A stretch of DNA of 64,000 nucleotides, taken from Streptomyces mobaraensis NBRC 13819 = DSM 40847. GTDB taxonomy: Bacteria; Actinomycetota; Actinomycetes; Streptomycetales; Streptomycetaceae. A program made the position numbers and the translations under genes. This document shows, piece after piece, positions 53,002-62,086 of the stretch; position 1 is the stretch's first letter; every line of letters starts with the position of its first letter. The stretch is taken from the NCBI RefSeq assembly GCF_017916255.1, contig NZ_CP072827.1, positions 7,031,501 through 7,095,500 of the forward strand. Reading direction: 5' to 3'. The notes under the pieces were generated by a model. That model was not told where the DNA came from. It worked only from the letters and a program-made list of their open reading frames with translations, and made no database searches.

Positions 53002-53649
53002 TCAGCGCAGGCGTCGGACGCGCAGGACGTGGTCCACGCGGAACCCCGCCTCGCCGTCCGGCCCGGTCGCCTCCGTCCGCAGCGACTCCCGGACCTCGAC
53101 GCGCCGGTCCGGCGACGGCAGGCCCATCGCCGCGAGGAGTTCGTCCGCGGTGGGGAAGCGGACGTCCGCGTGGGCCTGCCGCTTCCAGGACGGGCTCTGG
53201 GCGTGCCCCACGAAGAGGAGGACGCCGCCGGGCGCCACCGCCGCCGCGGCGGACCGGACGATCCGCTCGACCGGCAGCTCCAGGGGCGAGTGCAGGAACT
53301 GGAGGGAGACGAGGCCGTAACCGCCCTCGGGGGCCTCGGGGAACGACGTGCCGAGGTCGTGCCGCCGCCAGCCGATCCGGTCCGCGACCCCCGCCTCGGC
53401 GGCGTGCGCGGCCCCCCGCTCCAGCGCCGTCGCCGAGACGTCCACGGCGGTGACCTGCCAGCCCCGCGCGGCGAGCCAGATCGCGTCGGCCCCCTCGCCG
53501 CATCCGAGGTCCAGGGCGGTGCCCGGCGCGAGCCCGGCCGCCTCCCGGACCAGCAGCGGGTTGGGCCGCCCGCTCCACACGCGGTCGTCGCGCCCGTAGA
53601 ACTCCTCCCAGAAGACCTCGGGGGTGGGCTGCGGCCGGGTGTCCGTCAT
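53002..53649 (-). CDS. Class I SAM-dependent methyltransferase
   Basis: A 215-residue methyltransferase with motif [35 protein letters not shown] as motif II, and post-motif region [11 protein letters not shown]. The N-terminus [20 protein letters not shown] is typical of TehB/UbiE-like small-molecule methyltransferases. ATG at 53649 has GAGGAAG seven bases upstream. Its stop is 21 bases from IS110 copy B, so its downstream context was changed by the insertion. Substrate unknown. Confidence 0.87.
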   Translation of the reverse strand: MTDTRPQPTPEVFWEEFYGRDDRVWSGRPNPLLVREAAGLAPGTALDLGCGEGADAIWLAARGWQVTAVDVSATALERGAAHAAEAGVADRIGWRRHDLGTSFPEAPEGGYGLVSLQFLHSPLELPVERIVRSAAAAVAPGGVLLFVGHAQSPSWKRQAHADVRFPTADELLAAMGLPSPDRRVEVRESLRTEATGPDGEAGFRVDHVLRVRRLR

Positions 53650-53895
53650 ACGGGGTCTTCCTCACTCTGCTCACCGCGTCACCGCGGGGCCGGCGCCTCG
53701 GTGGCGCCCGCGTGCCGCCATGGTCGACGCCCGCCGGGCCGCCGGGCAAACCTTGTTGCGGAAACCGCAAATCCTCCGAGCCGGCGTTCCACGGCGGCCG
53801 TCCGGCGGCTCCGGCCGTGTCGAAGAGCCGGCTCGGCCACCCGCTGCCGCGCCGCGGCGGCGCCTGGTAACTTCTGGGAAGTTGATCATCCGTAT

Positions 53896-53952
53896 GTCGT
53901 TCGAACGACGTTCAGGCGTACGGACGTCAACCGTTCAGTTCCGTACGGATCC
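53896..53952 (+). promoter_or_regulatory. Palindromes upstream of the phospholipase D gene
   Basis: GTCGTTCGAACGAC (53896-53909) is a perfect 14-bp palindrome. It is followed by a CGTACGG ... CCGTACG inverted pair. Both lie within 90 bases of the phospholipase start and are candidate regulator sites. The rest of 53650-53980 holds no gene. Confidence 0.5.
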
Positions 53953-53980
53953 CCGACTCCCCAGTCCGAAGGACGCAGCC

Positions 53981-55594
53981 TTGCTCCGCCGTTTACACCG
54001 CCTCACGCGCCGCGCGACGGTCTCCGCCGTCCTCCTCGCCCTCCTGCCGGCCGGCCCGGCGCTCGCCGCCGGGGACGCGCCCGGCGCCCCGCACCTCGAC
54101 GCCGTCGAGCGGACCCTGCGCCAGGTGTCCCCCGGCCTCGAGGGCGACGTCTGGCAGCGCACCGAGGGCAACAAGCTCGACGCCTCCGCCGCCGACCCCT
54201 CCGACTGGCTGCTGCAGACCCCCGGCTGCTGGGGCGACGCCCACTGCGCGGAGCGCCCCGGCACCAAGCGGCTGCTCGCCAAGATGACCGAGAACATCTC
54301 GCGGGCGCGGCGGACGGTGGACATCTCCACCCTCGCGCCGTTCCCCGACGGCGCCTTCCAGGACGCCATCGCGGCCGGCCTCAAGGCGTCGGTGGCCTCG
54401 GGCAACAAGCCCCGCGTCCGCGTCCTCGTCGGCGCCGCGCCCCTCTACCACCTCAACGTGCGCCCCTCGGCCTACCTGGACGACCTCCGCGCGCGGCTCG
54501 GCACCGCGGCCGACGCGGTCACGCTGAACGTGGCCTCGATGACCACCTCCAAGACCGCCTTCTCCTGGAACCACTCCAAACTCCTGGTGGTGGACGGCGA
54601 GTCGGCGATCACCGGCGGCATCAACGACTGGAAGAACGACTACGTCGACACCGCCCACCCGGTCACCGACGTCGACCTGGCCCTGACCGGCCCCGCGGCC
54701 TCCACCGCCGGCCGCTACCTGGACACCCTCTGGGGCTGGACCTGCGGCAACAAGGGCAACATCGCCAGCGTCTGGTACGCCGCCTCCGCCGGCGCGTCCT
54801 GCATGGCCGATCTGGAGAAGGAGGCCAACCCCAAGCCCGCCGGACCCACCGGGAACGTCCCGGTGATCGCCGTGGGCGGCCTGGGCGTCGGCATCAAGGA
54901 CAAGGACGCCTCCTCCGCCTACCGGCCGGAGCTGCCGTCCGCCCCCGACACCAAGTGTGTCGTCGGCCTGCACGACAACACCAACGCCGACCGCGACTAC
55001 GACACGGTCAACCCGGAGGAGAGCGCCCTGCGCGCGCTGGTCGGCAGCGCGGAGAAGCACGTCGAGATCTCGCAGCAGGACCTCCACGCCACCTGCCCGC
55101 CCATCGCCAAGTACGACGTCCGGCTCTACGACACCCTCGCGAAGAAGATCGCGTCCGGTGTGAAGGTCCGCATCGTCGTCAGCGACCCCGCCAACCGGGG
55201 CACGGTCGGCAGCGGCGGCTACTCGCAGATCAAGTCCCTGACGGAGATCAGCGACGTCCTCCGCAACCGCCTCGCCCTCGTCACCGGCGGCCAGGACCAG
55301 GCGAAGAACGCCCTGTGCTCCAACGTCCAGCTCGCGAGCTTCCGGAGTGCCAAGAGCCCCACGTGGGCCGACGGTCACGCCTACCCGCTGCACCACAAGC
55401 TGGTGTCCGTGGACGGCTCGGCGTTCTACGTCGGGTCGAAGAACCTCTACCCCTCCTGGCTCCAGGACTTCGGCTACATCGTCGAGGACCGGACGGCCGC
55501 CGGGCAGCTCGACGCGAAGCTGCTGGCGCCCGAGTGGGAGTACGCCCAGGACACGGCGATCGTCGACTACCAGCGCGGCGTCTGCTCGCTCTGA
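53981..55594 (+). CDS. pld: Secreted phospholipase D
   Basis: A 537-residue secreted PLD with both HKD motifs: [18 protein letters not shown] (first) and [19 protein letters not shown] (second). It hydrolyses or transphosphatidylates phospholipids. The mature start [20 protein letters not shown] and [11 protein letters not shown] match classical Streptomyces PLDs. I choose the TTG at 53981 because GAAGGA lies seven bases upstream and a normal signal peptide follows ([20 protein letters not shown]); the frame extends upstream without a ribosome site. A perfect hairpin follows at 55614. Length fits the family. Confidence 0.93.
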   Translation: MLRRLHRLTRRATVSAVLLALLPAGPALAAGDAPGAPHLDAVERTLRQVSPGLEGDVWQRTEGNKLDASAADPSDWLLQTPGCWGDAHCAERPGTKRLLAKMTENISRARRTVDISTLAPFPDGAFQDAIAAGLKASVASGNKPRVRVLVGAAPLYHLNVRPSAYLDDLRARLGTAADAVTLNVASMTTSKTAFSWNHSKLLVVDGESAITGGINDWKNDYVDTAHPVTDVDLALTGPAASTAGRYLDTLWGWTCGNKGNIASVWYAASAGASCMADLEKEANPKPAGPTGNVPVIAVGGLGVGIKDKDASSAYRPELPSAPDTKCVVGLHDNTNADRDYDTVNPEESALRALVGSAEKHVEISQQDLHATCPPIAKYDVRLYDTLAKKIASGVKVRIVVSDPANRGTVGSGGYSQIKSLTEISDVLRNRLALVTGGQDQAKNALCSNVQLASFRSAKSPTWADGHAYPLHHKLVSVDGSAFYVGSKNLYPSWLQDFGYIVEDRTAAGQLDAKLLAPEWEYAQDTAIVDYQRGVCSL

Positions 55595-55613
55595 CCCCCG
55601 CGCCGTGCACCGA

Positions 55614-55640
55614 GGGGCCCCGGTCTTCCGCCGGGGCCCC
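55614..55640 (+). terminator. Terminator of the phospholipase D gene
   Basis: GGGGCCCCGG and CCGGGGCCCC form a perfect 10-bp stem with a seven-base loop, 19 bases after the stop, followed by TTCGTCGT. Confidence 0.75.
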
Positions 55641-55799
55641 TTCGTCGTACAACTCGACTGACGGGCACTCCAGTTCGGCATGCGGACGGACGGCCGTACG
55701 CACCCCTCACCCGTTCGTGGCGCGATTTCCGGTCGCGCGCGGCGGGGTGCGACCATGCGCTCCTCCCGAACCGAATCAGTGAGCAATCCTGGAGTTTCC

Positions 55800-56720
55800 A
55801 TGCCACGACATGGGGGAAGCGCGGCCCGCCGCTGGGCAGCGGTACTCGCCGCGTCCGGCGCGGCCCTGGCCGTCGCGCTCCCGACCGCGTCCCACGCCGC
55901 CGACGGCCCCGCGGGCGTCGGCGCCAAGGGCGCGTACCTGCTCGACAGCGGCACCGGAAAGGCGCTGTGGAGCAAGGCGGCCGACGTCCGGCGGCCGATC
56001 GCCAGCACCACCAAGATCATGACGGCGGTGGTGGCCCTCGACGGGCGCCCCGCCGACCTCGACAAGCAGGTCACCGTCAAGCAGTCCTACCGCGACTACG
56101 TCACCCGTCACGGAGCCAGCACCGCCGACCTGCGGACCGGCGACAAGCTGACCGTGCGGCAGCTCCTCTACGCCCTGATGCTGCCCTCCGGCTGCGACGC
56201 CGCCTACGCCCTGGCGGACGCCCTCGGCAGCGGACCGGACGAGGCCGCGCGGACCCGGTCGTTCGTCGCGCGGATGAACGCCAAGGCCGCGGCGCTGGGC
56301 CTGCGGAACACGAAGTTCGACTCGTTCGACGGCATCACCGCGGGCGGCGGCTACTCCACCCCCCGCGACCTCTCCGCGCTCGCCCGGCACGCGCTGCGGA
56401 ACAGCACGTTCACCACGGTCACCAAGGCGTTGAGCACCCAGCAGAAGGCGCTCAACGTCAACCGCCGGTACACCTGGTACAACACCAACAAGCTGCTCGG
56501 CTCGTACGAGGGCGTGTTCGGCGTCAAGACCGGCTCCACCCGCGCCTCGGGCCCCTGCCTGGTCTTCTCGGCCCGGCGGGACGGCCGGACGGTCGTCGGC
56601 GTCGTCCTCGACGACGCGGCGAGCCGCTACCCGGACGCCGCGAAGATGCTGGACTACGCGTACCACACGCACACCCCGCTGACGCTGCGCCGGCTCCCCG
56701 CGGCGGCGCACGAGGACTGA
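55800..56720 (+). CDS. Secreted D,D-transpeptidase/carboxypeptidase, Streptomyces K15 type (S11)
   Basis: A 306-residue penicillin-binding enzyme acting on D-Ala-D-Ala ends of peptidoglycan. After a signal peptide (AAVLAASGAALAVALPTASH) come the active-site STTKIM (Ser/Lys), LMLPSGCDAAYALAD and GVKTGSTR. The second motif is SGC instead of SxN, as in the Streptomyces K15 D,D-transpeptidase, and the surrounding FDSFDGI, YSTPRDL and KNSTF-like (RNSTFTTV) segments also follow K15. ATG at 55800 has GGAG six bases upstream. An IS110-family element begins after its stop, and its terminator may be the hairpin now at 58080. Confidence 0.9.
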   Translation: MPRHGGSAARRWAAVLAASGAALAVALPTASHAADGPAGVGAKGAYLLDSGTGKALWSKAADVRRPIASTTKIMTAVVALDGRPADLDKQVTVKQSYRDYVTRHGASTADLRTGDKLTVRQLLYALMLPSGCDAAYALADALGSGPDEAARTRSFVARMNAKAAALGLRNTKFDSFDGITAGGGYSTPRDLSALARHALRNSTFTTVTKALSTQQKALNVNRRYTWYNTNKLLGSYEGVFGVKTGSTRASGPCLVFSARRDGRTVVGVVLDDAASRYPDAAKMLDYAYHTHTPLTLRRLPAAAHED

Positions 56721-56855
56721 CAGTGAGGATGTGACGTGGCTTCTCCGACGGGTCTGACTCACGGACTGACCGACGTCTCGACTGTCTTGTTTGGGATTTG
56801 TCGATCCGCTCGGAGGAGCCGCCTCGCACGCGACCGGACGGGCGACCGTGACCTT

Positions 56856-58059
56856 ATAGGAGCTTGGTCAAGAAGCCCCGCCACTGTCTTGTCCGCCCGC
56901 CCGGCCGGCGCGTGCCGCCCTACCGGGATCAGCGAGAGGACGGCAGTGACCAGCATGACGGACCAGGCCCTGGAAGTCACAGGCGGCATCGACACCCACG
57001 GCGAGACCCACCACGCCGCCGTGGTCGACCGCCTCGGCCGCCACCTGGCCGACCAGGAGTTCGAGGCCACCGGCCCCGGATATCGCAAGCTCCTGGCCTG
57101 GCTGCTCGCCCAGGGCACCGTGACGGCCGTCGGCGTGGAAGGCACCGGCGCCTACGGCGCCGAACTCGCCCGCGTTCTGCGCGAAGCGGGACTGAAGGTC
57201 GTCGAGGTCGACCGGCCGGACCGCAAAACCCGCAGGCTGAAGGGCAAGTCCGACCCGATCGACGCCTACGCCGCCGCCGTGGCGGTGGCCTCCGGCAGGG
57301 CGAGCGGGACCCCCAAGACCCGCACCGGTGTCGTGGAAGCCGTGCGGGCTCTGCGGGTGCCGCGCCGTTCGGCGGTCAAGTCCCGTACCCAGGCAGTCAA
57401 CCAGGCACGGCAACTGCTGGTCACCGCGCCCGAGAGCCTGCGCGCCCCGCTGCGCGGGCTGACCGCCGCCCGGCTGGCGAAGGCGTGCGCGCGGCTGCGG
57501 CCGGGTGACGATCTCGCCGACCCGCTGCACGCGGCCAAGGCGGCCCTGCGCCGGCTGGGCCGGCGGATCCTGGCCCTGACCGAGGAGATCGACGAGCTGG
57601 AGGCGGAGCTGAAGACGCTCACCGCCCAGGCCGCCCCCGAGCTCCTGGCCCTGCAAGGAGTCGGCGCGGACGTGGCCGGGCAGCTGCTGGCCACCGCCGG
57701 TGACAACCCCGACCGGCTGCACTCCGAAGCAGCCTTCGCCCACCTGTGCGGCGTCGCTCCCATACCGGCCTCCTCGGGCCGCCGGGACCGCCACCGGCTC
57801 AACCGCGGCGGAGACCGGGCCGCCAACCACGCCCTGCACACCATCGTGCTCTGCCGCCTGCGCTGGGACGAACGCACCCGCATCTACATGGAACGGCGCA
57901 CCCAGCAGGGCCTGTCGAAGAAGGACATCATGCGCTGCCTCAAACGCCACGTCGCACGCGAGGTCTACCGCGTCCTCATGCGATCCCTCGACCACCGATC
58001 CACCAGCCGACAAACGACTCAAGGCGACCTCACTGAAGCCGCTTGACATCCATAGGAGC
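56856..58059 (+). mobile_element. Second IS110-family element (unrelated to copies A/B)
   Basis: A lone IS110-type transposase gene sits between the K15-type gene and a convergent hydrolase gene. ATAGGAGC occurs at both 56856-56863 and 58052-58059, which may mark the element ends or a short target repeat and would give an element of about 1.2 kb. Boundaries are uncertain because only one copy is in the window. Confidence 0.5.
56946..58046 (+). CDS. IS110-family transposase
   Basis: A 366-residue DEDD transposase: GGIDTHGETHHAAVVD (Asp), VEGTGAYGAELARVL (Glu), KGKSDPIDAYAAAVAV (Asp-Asp), then the Transposase_20 part LLALQGVGADVAGQLLATAG and VAPIPASSGRRDRHRLNRGG. GTG at 56946 has GAGAGGA five bases upstream; ATG nine bases later is the alternative. 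It is clearly a different IS from the 1690-bp pair. The frame is intact. Confidence 0.92.
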   Translation: MTSMTDQALEVTGGIDTHGETHHAAVVDRLGRHLADQEFEATGPGYRKLLAWLLAQGTVTAVGVEGTGAYGAELARVLREAGLKVVEVDRPDRKTRRLKGKSDPIDAYAAAVAVASGRASGTPKTRTGVVEAVRALRVPRRSAVKSRTQAVNQARQLLVTAPESLRAPLRGLTAARLAKACARLRPGDDLADPLHAAKAALRRLGRRILALTEEIDELEAELKTLTAQAAPELLALQGVGADVAGQLLATAGDNPDRLHSEAAFAHLCGVAPIPASSGRRDRHRLNRGGDRAANHALHTIVLCRLRWDERTRIYMERRTQQGLSKKDIMRCLKRHVAREVYRVLMRSLDHRSTSRQTTQGDLTEAA

Positions 58060-58079
58060 ATCCGCGCCCGGAACGGCGA

Positions 58080-58113
58080 GCGGGCCGGCGTCCCCGAGGG
58101 GACGCCGGCCCGC
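58080..58113. terminator. Bidirectional hairpin between IS element and hydrolase
   Basis: GCGGGCCGGCGTCCCC and GGGGACGCCGGCCCGC are perfectly complementary with two bases between. The hairpin lies 18 bases from the stop of the minus-strand hydrolase and was probably shared with the K15-type gene before the IS arrived. Confidence 0.75.
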
Positions 58114-58131
58114 TTCGCGTGTTCCCGCCGC

Positions 58132-59082
58132 TCAGTGCTCCCCGCCCGTGCGGGGCGCGGGCAGGGGGGCCCGCGCCACCCCGGCGCGGCCCCGGCCCCC
58201 CACGTGCTCCACCGGATGGCAGTAGTCGAGACCGGTCAGCGGCTCCCCGCCGAAGAAGCGCAGCAGCAGGTCGACGATCTCGGTGGGGCGCTCCAGGTGG
58301 ACGAGGTGGTCCGCGTCCTTGAGCGCGGTGAACCGGGCGTCGGCGCACCGCGCGGACACCTCGCGGCTGAGCGCCGGAGTGGTCAGCGGGTCGTGCTCGC
58401 CCGTCGTCACCAGCACCGGGATCTCCACCGCCGGGCCACCGGGCAGCTCCGCGTGGTCCAGCAACCGCCGCGAGTTCTCCCGGTACTTGTCCACGCCCTC
58501 GGTGGTCAGCTTGTTGAGGGCCTGGGTGAGGCAGCGGATGACGACCGGCCGGCGCGCGACCGTGACCCGGGGGTCCCGGCAGACCATGGTGCCGATGACC
58601 TGGTCCACGAACTCCGCGTGGCTGCCCCGCTCCAGCATCCGGATGGTGAGCTCCACCTTGGCCCGGACGTGGTCCGTCAGCTGGGCCATCGTGCCCACCA
58701 GGGCCAGCCGCTCGGCCCGCCCGGGGTTCCGGCGCACCCACTCGTGGGCCACCGCGCTCCCGTAGGAGGCGCCCACCACGTTGACCGGATAAGGGGCGAT
58801 CTTCGAGAGGAAGAGGTCCAGGGCGCCGGCGAGGAAGTCGATGCCGTGGTGGGCCGGGAGGCGGTCGGAGGTGCCCCAGCCCGGCAGGTCCACGGTGATG
58901 ACGCTGGCCGACTCCAGGAGCATCCGCTCCAGCCTGCCCCAGCCGCCCTGGTGCTGGAAGGCGCCGCCGACCAGGACGATGGGCGCGATCCTCGGCTCCG
59001 GGTGGTGGACGATCCGGCCGCTGTACCCGAAACCGCCGTATGTAAGCGGAATGACCTCTTCCGAGAGTGCGGTAGGCGTCAT
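58132..59082 (-). CDS. Alpha/beta-hydrolase
   Basis: A 316-residue hydrolase: IVLVGGAFQHQGGWGRLERM (oxyanion region), VITVDLPGWGTSDR, nucleophile in VVGASYGSAVAHEWV, acid in TTGEHDPLTTP and His in DADHLVHLERP. ATG at 59082 (MTPTALSEEV) has GGAG about ten bases upstream; a longer GTG start at 59202 lacks a ribosome site. About 30 residues of Arg/Pro-rich tail follow the fold. It lies upstream-adjacent on the same strand to the WS/DGAT and glycosyltransferase genes, suggesting a lipid or ester substrate. Confidence 0.84.
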   Translation of the reverse strand: MTPTALSEEVIPLTYGGFGYSGRIVHHPEPRIAPIVLVGGAFQHQGGWGRLERMLLESASVITVDLPGWGTSDRLPAHHGIDFLAGALDLFLSKIAPYPVNVVGASYGSAVAHEWVRRNPGRAERLALVGTMAQLTDHVRAKVELTIRMLERGSHAEFVDQVIGTMVCRDPRVTVARRPVVIRCLTQALNKLTTEGVDKYRENSRRLLDHAELPGGPAVEIPVLVTTGEHDPLTTPALSREVSARCADARFTALKDADHLVHLERPTEIVDLLLRFFGGEPLTGLDYCHPVEHVGGRGRAGVARAPLPAPRTGGEH

Positions 59083-59272
59083 CAGAGCCGGTCTCCGTTT
59101 CACGATCGTCGCCGCGCGGTGGGGGAGCGTTCCCGCGGCCCGCGCGGCCGGGATCTCGTGGGGTGCCATCCCAGTGAATGGGTGGGGAATGGGTGCCTTC
59201 ACCAGAGGAACGAGAGCCGATAGGAGGACGTTACTCCTGACGGGCGTCCCATGGCCGGTGCGACCCGGTCGG

Positions 59273-60517
59273 TCACCGGCCCAGCGCGAGGATCTCCTCG
59301 CGCAGCAGGGCGGCGAGCCGGTCGGCGAGCGCGCGCCGGCCGTGATCGGTGATCACCGCGAGCGTCGCACCCGTCGTGTCCCGCGTCATGGTCAGCGCCA
59401 GCGGGTGCCCCGGACTCAGCGGCGGCAGCAGCGACAGCCCGGTCAGCCGGGCCGCGCCCAGCGCCAGCGGCCCGGTGCGCTCCGCCAGGCTGCTGCACAG
59501 CACCGAGGCGTACAGCGGGGAGTCGACATAGCGGCCGAGCGCGTCGCTGACGGGCCCGTGCCGCCGGGGCGCCGCCGCCACCGCGAGCGCCTGCGCCCGG
59601 GCCCGTTCACGCAGCGCCGTCCGCCGGGTGAAGCCGTCCACCGCGGCCAGCCGCCGCCGCGGCCAGCCGGCCACCGGCAGCGGGACGCGGACCGTCGCGT
59701 AGTGGTTGCCGAGCACCGCGGCCGCCCCGGGCGGCCGCACGTCCACGGGCACCATCGCGCAGACGCCCGGCAGGAACGGCAGCCGCCCGGTCGCCTCCGC
59801 CGCCCGCAGCGCCCCGGCCGCGCCCGCCAGGAACACCGCGTTGGCGGACGCGCGCCCCGACGGCGGCGCGTCCCGGGCCGCGTCCAGTTCGGCGCGGGTG
59901 ACGCGGCGCCAGGCGACCGCCCGGCGGGCGTCCACCGGACCGTGGAACGGCAGCGGCCGCGCCCGGGGCAGCAGGTCGGACAGGGCGTGCAGCGGCCGGC
60001 GGCGCGGCGCCGGGAGGGGAGGGCCGGCCTGCCCGGGTGCGGCCGACGGGCCGTCGAGCAGGTCACGGACCAGGCCGAGCAGCGACCGGCCGTCGAGGAG
60101 CGCGTGATGGGCGCGGAGCAGCAGCGCGAACCCGTCCTCACCGGCTCCGCCCGGCAGGAGGTCCAGCCGCCACGGTGGCCGCTCCGGGCCGAGCGGCCGG
60201 GCCAGCAGCCGGGCGACGTGCTCCTCCGGCGGCCCGCCCGGCGCGACGGCGACGTGCCGGACGACGTCCGGCCACGCCACGGAGGTCCACCCCGGCCACG
60301 CCGGATGCTCCGCGTCCGCGACGGTGAGCCGCAGCCGGCCGTGCCCCGACCAGCGCTTCCCGACGAGCGACCGCAGGCCGTCCGGTGCGGGCGCGGGACC
60401 CGTGAAGCGGGCGAGCAGCGCCACGGTCATACAGACGGCACCGCTGCTCTGGTGCCGGTGCAGCCAGGCGTCGAGCGGCGGCATCGGGCTGCCCGCCGCG
60501 GCTTCCCGCCCCCTCAC
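59273..60517 (-). CDS. Second WS/DGAT-family acyltransferase
   Basis: A 414-residue acyltransferase with the complete active-site motif LRAHHALLDGRSLLGLV (HHxxxDG), PPWRLDLLPGG upstream, ANAVFLAGAAGALR, CAMVPVDVRPPG and NHYATVRVPLPV. It begins with GTG at 60517, overlapping the glycosyltransferase stop (GTGA), so the two are translationally coupled. An ATG 33 bases later is the alternative. Coupling to a glycosyltransferase suggests acylation of a glycosylated product or supply of its lipid acceptor. Confidence 0.83.
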   Translation of the reverse strand: MRGREAAAGSPMPPLDAWLHRHQSSGAVCMTVALLARFTGPAPAPDGLRSLVGKRWSGHGRLRLTVADAEHPAWPGWTSVAWPDVVRHVAVAPGGPPEEHVARLLARPLGPERPPWRLDLLPGGAGEDGFALLLRAHHALLDGRSLLGLVRDLLDGPSAAPGQAGPPLPAPRRRPLHALSDLLPRARPLPFHGPVDARRAVAWRRVTRAELDAARDAPPSGRASANAVFLAGAAGALRAAEATGRLPFLPGVCAMVPVDVRPPGAAAVLGNHYATVRVPLPVAGWPRRRLAAVDGFTRRTALRERARAQALAVAAAPRRHGPVSDALGRYVDSPLYASVLCSSLAERTGPLALGAARLTGLSLLPPLSPGHPLALTMTRDTTGATLAVITDHGRRALADRLAALLREEILALGR

Positions 60518-61758
60518 GGCGCCATCGCCGCCACCGCCCGCGCCACCGCGCCCGCGCCGTCCTCCCGGGCCAGCCGGCCCGCCAGCTCCGACGCCCGCGC
60601 GGCGAACCGGGGTTCGCCGGTCGCCCGGGAGAGCGCGTCCGCCAGCCGGCCGGCCGTCAGCGCGGACGGCGGCAGCGCCCCCGGGCTCACCCCGAGGCGC
60701 ACCAGGCGCGACGCCCACCAGGGCTGGTCGGTCAGGTGGGGGACCGGGACGGCCGGCACCCCGGCCCGCAGCCCGGCCGCCGTCGTCCCGGCCCCGGCGT
60801 GGTGCACCACGGCGGCCGTCCGGGGGAGCAGCCAGCCGTGCGGCAGCGGTCCTACCGTGATCACGTCGTCGTCGTGCACCGAGAGCCCGGCCCAGCCGGC
60901 CTGCACGATGCCGCGCAGCCCGGCCCGGCGCAGGGCGCGGGCCATGACGTCCCCGAGCCGCTCCGGGTCGCCGGGCATCATGCTGCCGAACCCGACGAAC
61001 ACCGGTGGCGGCCCGGCCGCCAGGAAGTCCGTGACCAGGGACGGCGGTTGCCAGGACGGGCACTCGTGCGGCCACCAGTAGCCGGCCACCCGCAGCCCGG
61101 GCCGCCAGTCCGGCGGCCGGGGGACGACCGCGCGGCTGTAGCCGTGCCAGATCGGCCAGCGGCTCTTCTCCCGTTCCCTGCGCAGCAGATGGACGCTCCG
61201 GCAGGACAGGCCGAGCCGCGCGTGCAGCCGCCGGTTGGCCGCCGCGTAGAGCGCGTCGGTCACCGCGTTGACCGCCCGCGCCCGCAGCCGGTTGGCGTAC
61301 CCGGGCGGCTGCCAGGGGAGGACGCAGGGCGGGAAAGCCGAGGTGGGGGCGTCGGGTTGGAGGAACACGCCCATGCTGCGCACCTTGTGGTACCGGGCCA
61401 CCACCCGGCCGATGGGCGCGGCGAGGGTGGACAGCAGGACGAGGTCGGCCTTGGGGTCGACGGCCGTGAGCATCCCGTCCACCAGCCGAACGGCGGCCCG
61501 TTCGGTGGCGCGCGCGAGGTCGCGCAGGGCGCGCGGCGAACGGCGGCCGCCCTGGAAGGTGTTGTGCGCGGCGAGCAGGTCCTCGAACGGGTCCGGCTCC
61601 AGCGGCCGGGTCCGAAGTCCGCAACAGGTCACGGTGCCCGCGAATTTCGCGTGGGTGACGAGCTCCACCTCGTGCCCCTCGGCGACGAGCCGGTGCCCGA
61701 GGCCGGTGTACGGGACGACGGACCCCGTCGTGCCCGCGGTGATGATGTCGATGCGCAA
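60514..61758 (-). CDS. GT1 family glycosyltransferase (MGT/UGT-like)
   Basis: A 414-residue GT-B enzyme similar to macrolide and sterol/rhamnolipid-type glycosyltransferases. The N-domain starts MRIDIITAGTTGSVVPYTGL and the C-domain has FVGFGSMMPGDPERL and the donor signature VHHAGAGTTAAGLRAGVPAV with PHLTDQPWWA. The start codon is TTG at 61758, with GGAAGG eight bases upstream. It is the first gene of a pair with the WS/DGAT gene. The sugar and acceptor are unknown; the neighbourhood suggests a lipid or polyketide alcohol. Confidence 0.88.
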   Translation of the reverse strand: MRIDIITAGTTGSVVPYTGLGHRLVAEGHEVELVTHAKFAGTVTCCGLRTRPLEPDPFEDLLAAHNTFQGGRRSPRALRDLARATERAAVRLVDGMLTAVDPKADLVLLSTLAAPIGRVVARYHKVRSMGVFLQPDAPTSAFPPCVLPWQPPGYANRLRARAVNAVTDALYAAANRRLHARLGLSCRSVHLLRREREKSRWPIWHGYSRAVVPRPPDWRPGLRVAGYWWPHECPSWQPPSLVTDFLAAGPPPVFVGFGSMMPGDPERLGDVMARALRRAGLRGIVQAGWAGLSVHDDDVITVGPLPHGWLLPRTAAVVHHAGAGTTAAGLRAGVPAVPVPHLTDQPWWASRLVRLGVSPGALPPSALTAGRLADALSRATGEPRFAARASELAGRLAREDGAGAVARAVAAMAP

Positions 61759-62020
61759 TGTTCCGGCCTTCCCTGCTCCGGGCCCTCGCCGGCCGCCGGG
61801 ACGGTCCGGCGTGTCACGAGGCGTGTGCCTGCCGGAACAACGACGCGGCCCCCGGGCGGATACGGCACGGGTGCCACCCTGGGCGCAGGTGTGCGGTTTC
61901 CGCGCGCCGGGCGGAGGGCGGGGGCCCGTTGACCTGACATCTCATGACCCGAAGTTCCGCCGCTCGTGGGCCCGTCCGTGTCTCGCCAGTCCCGTCCCTC
62001 CCGTCCGTTCTTTCCCGTCC

Positions 62021-62074
62021 GCCGAATCCGCCGAATCCGCCGCGTCCGCCGCGTCTGTCGCGTCGGCCGCGTCC
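62021..62074. repeat. Six 9-bp tandem units between glycosyltransferase and TetR genes
   Basis: GCCGAATCC x2, then GCCGCGTCC-like units x4. They lie in the 328-base gap 61759-62086, in which I see no gene. Similar 9-bp periodicity occurs near 22570-22610. Confidence 0.6.
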
Positions 62075-62086
62075 CGACCGTCCGTG

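Noticed and set aside
52990..56080. Long frames (930 codons +, 695 codons -) over phospholipase D and the K15-type gene
   Set aside because: No motifs; they overlap two secreted enzymes whose signal peptides and active sites are in other frames.
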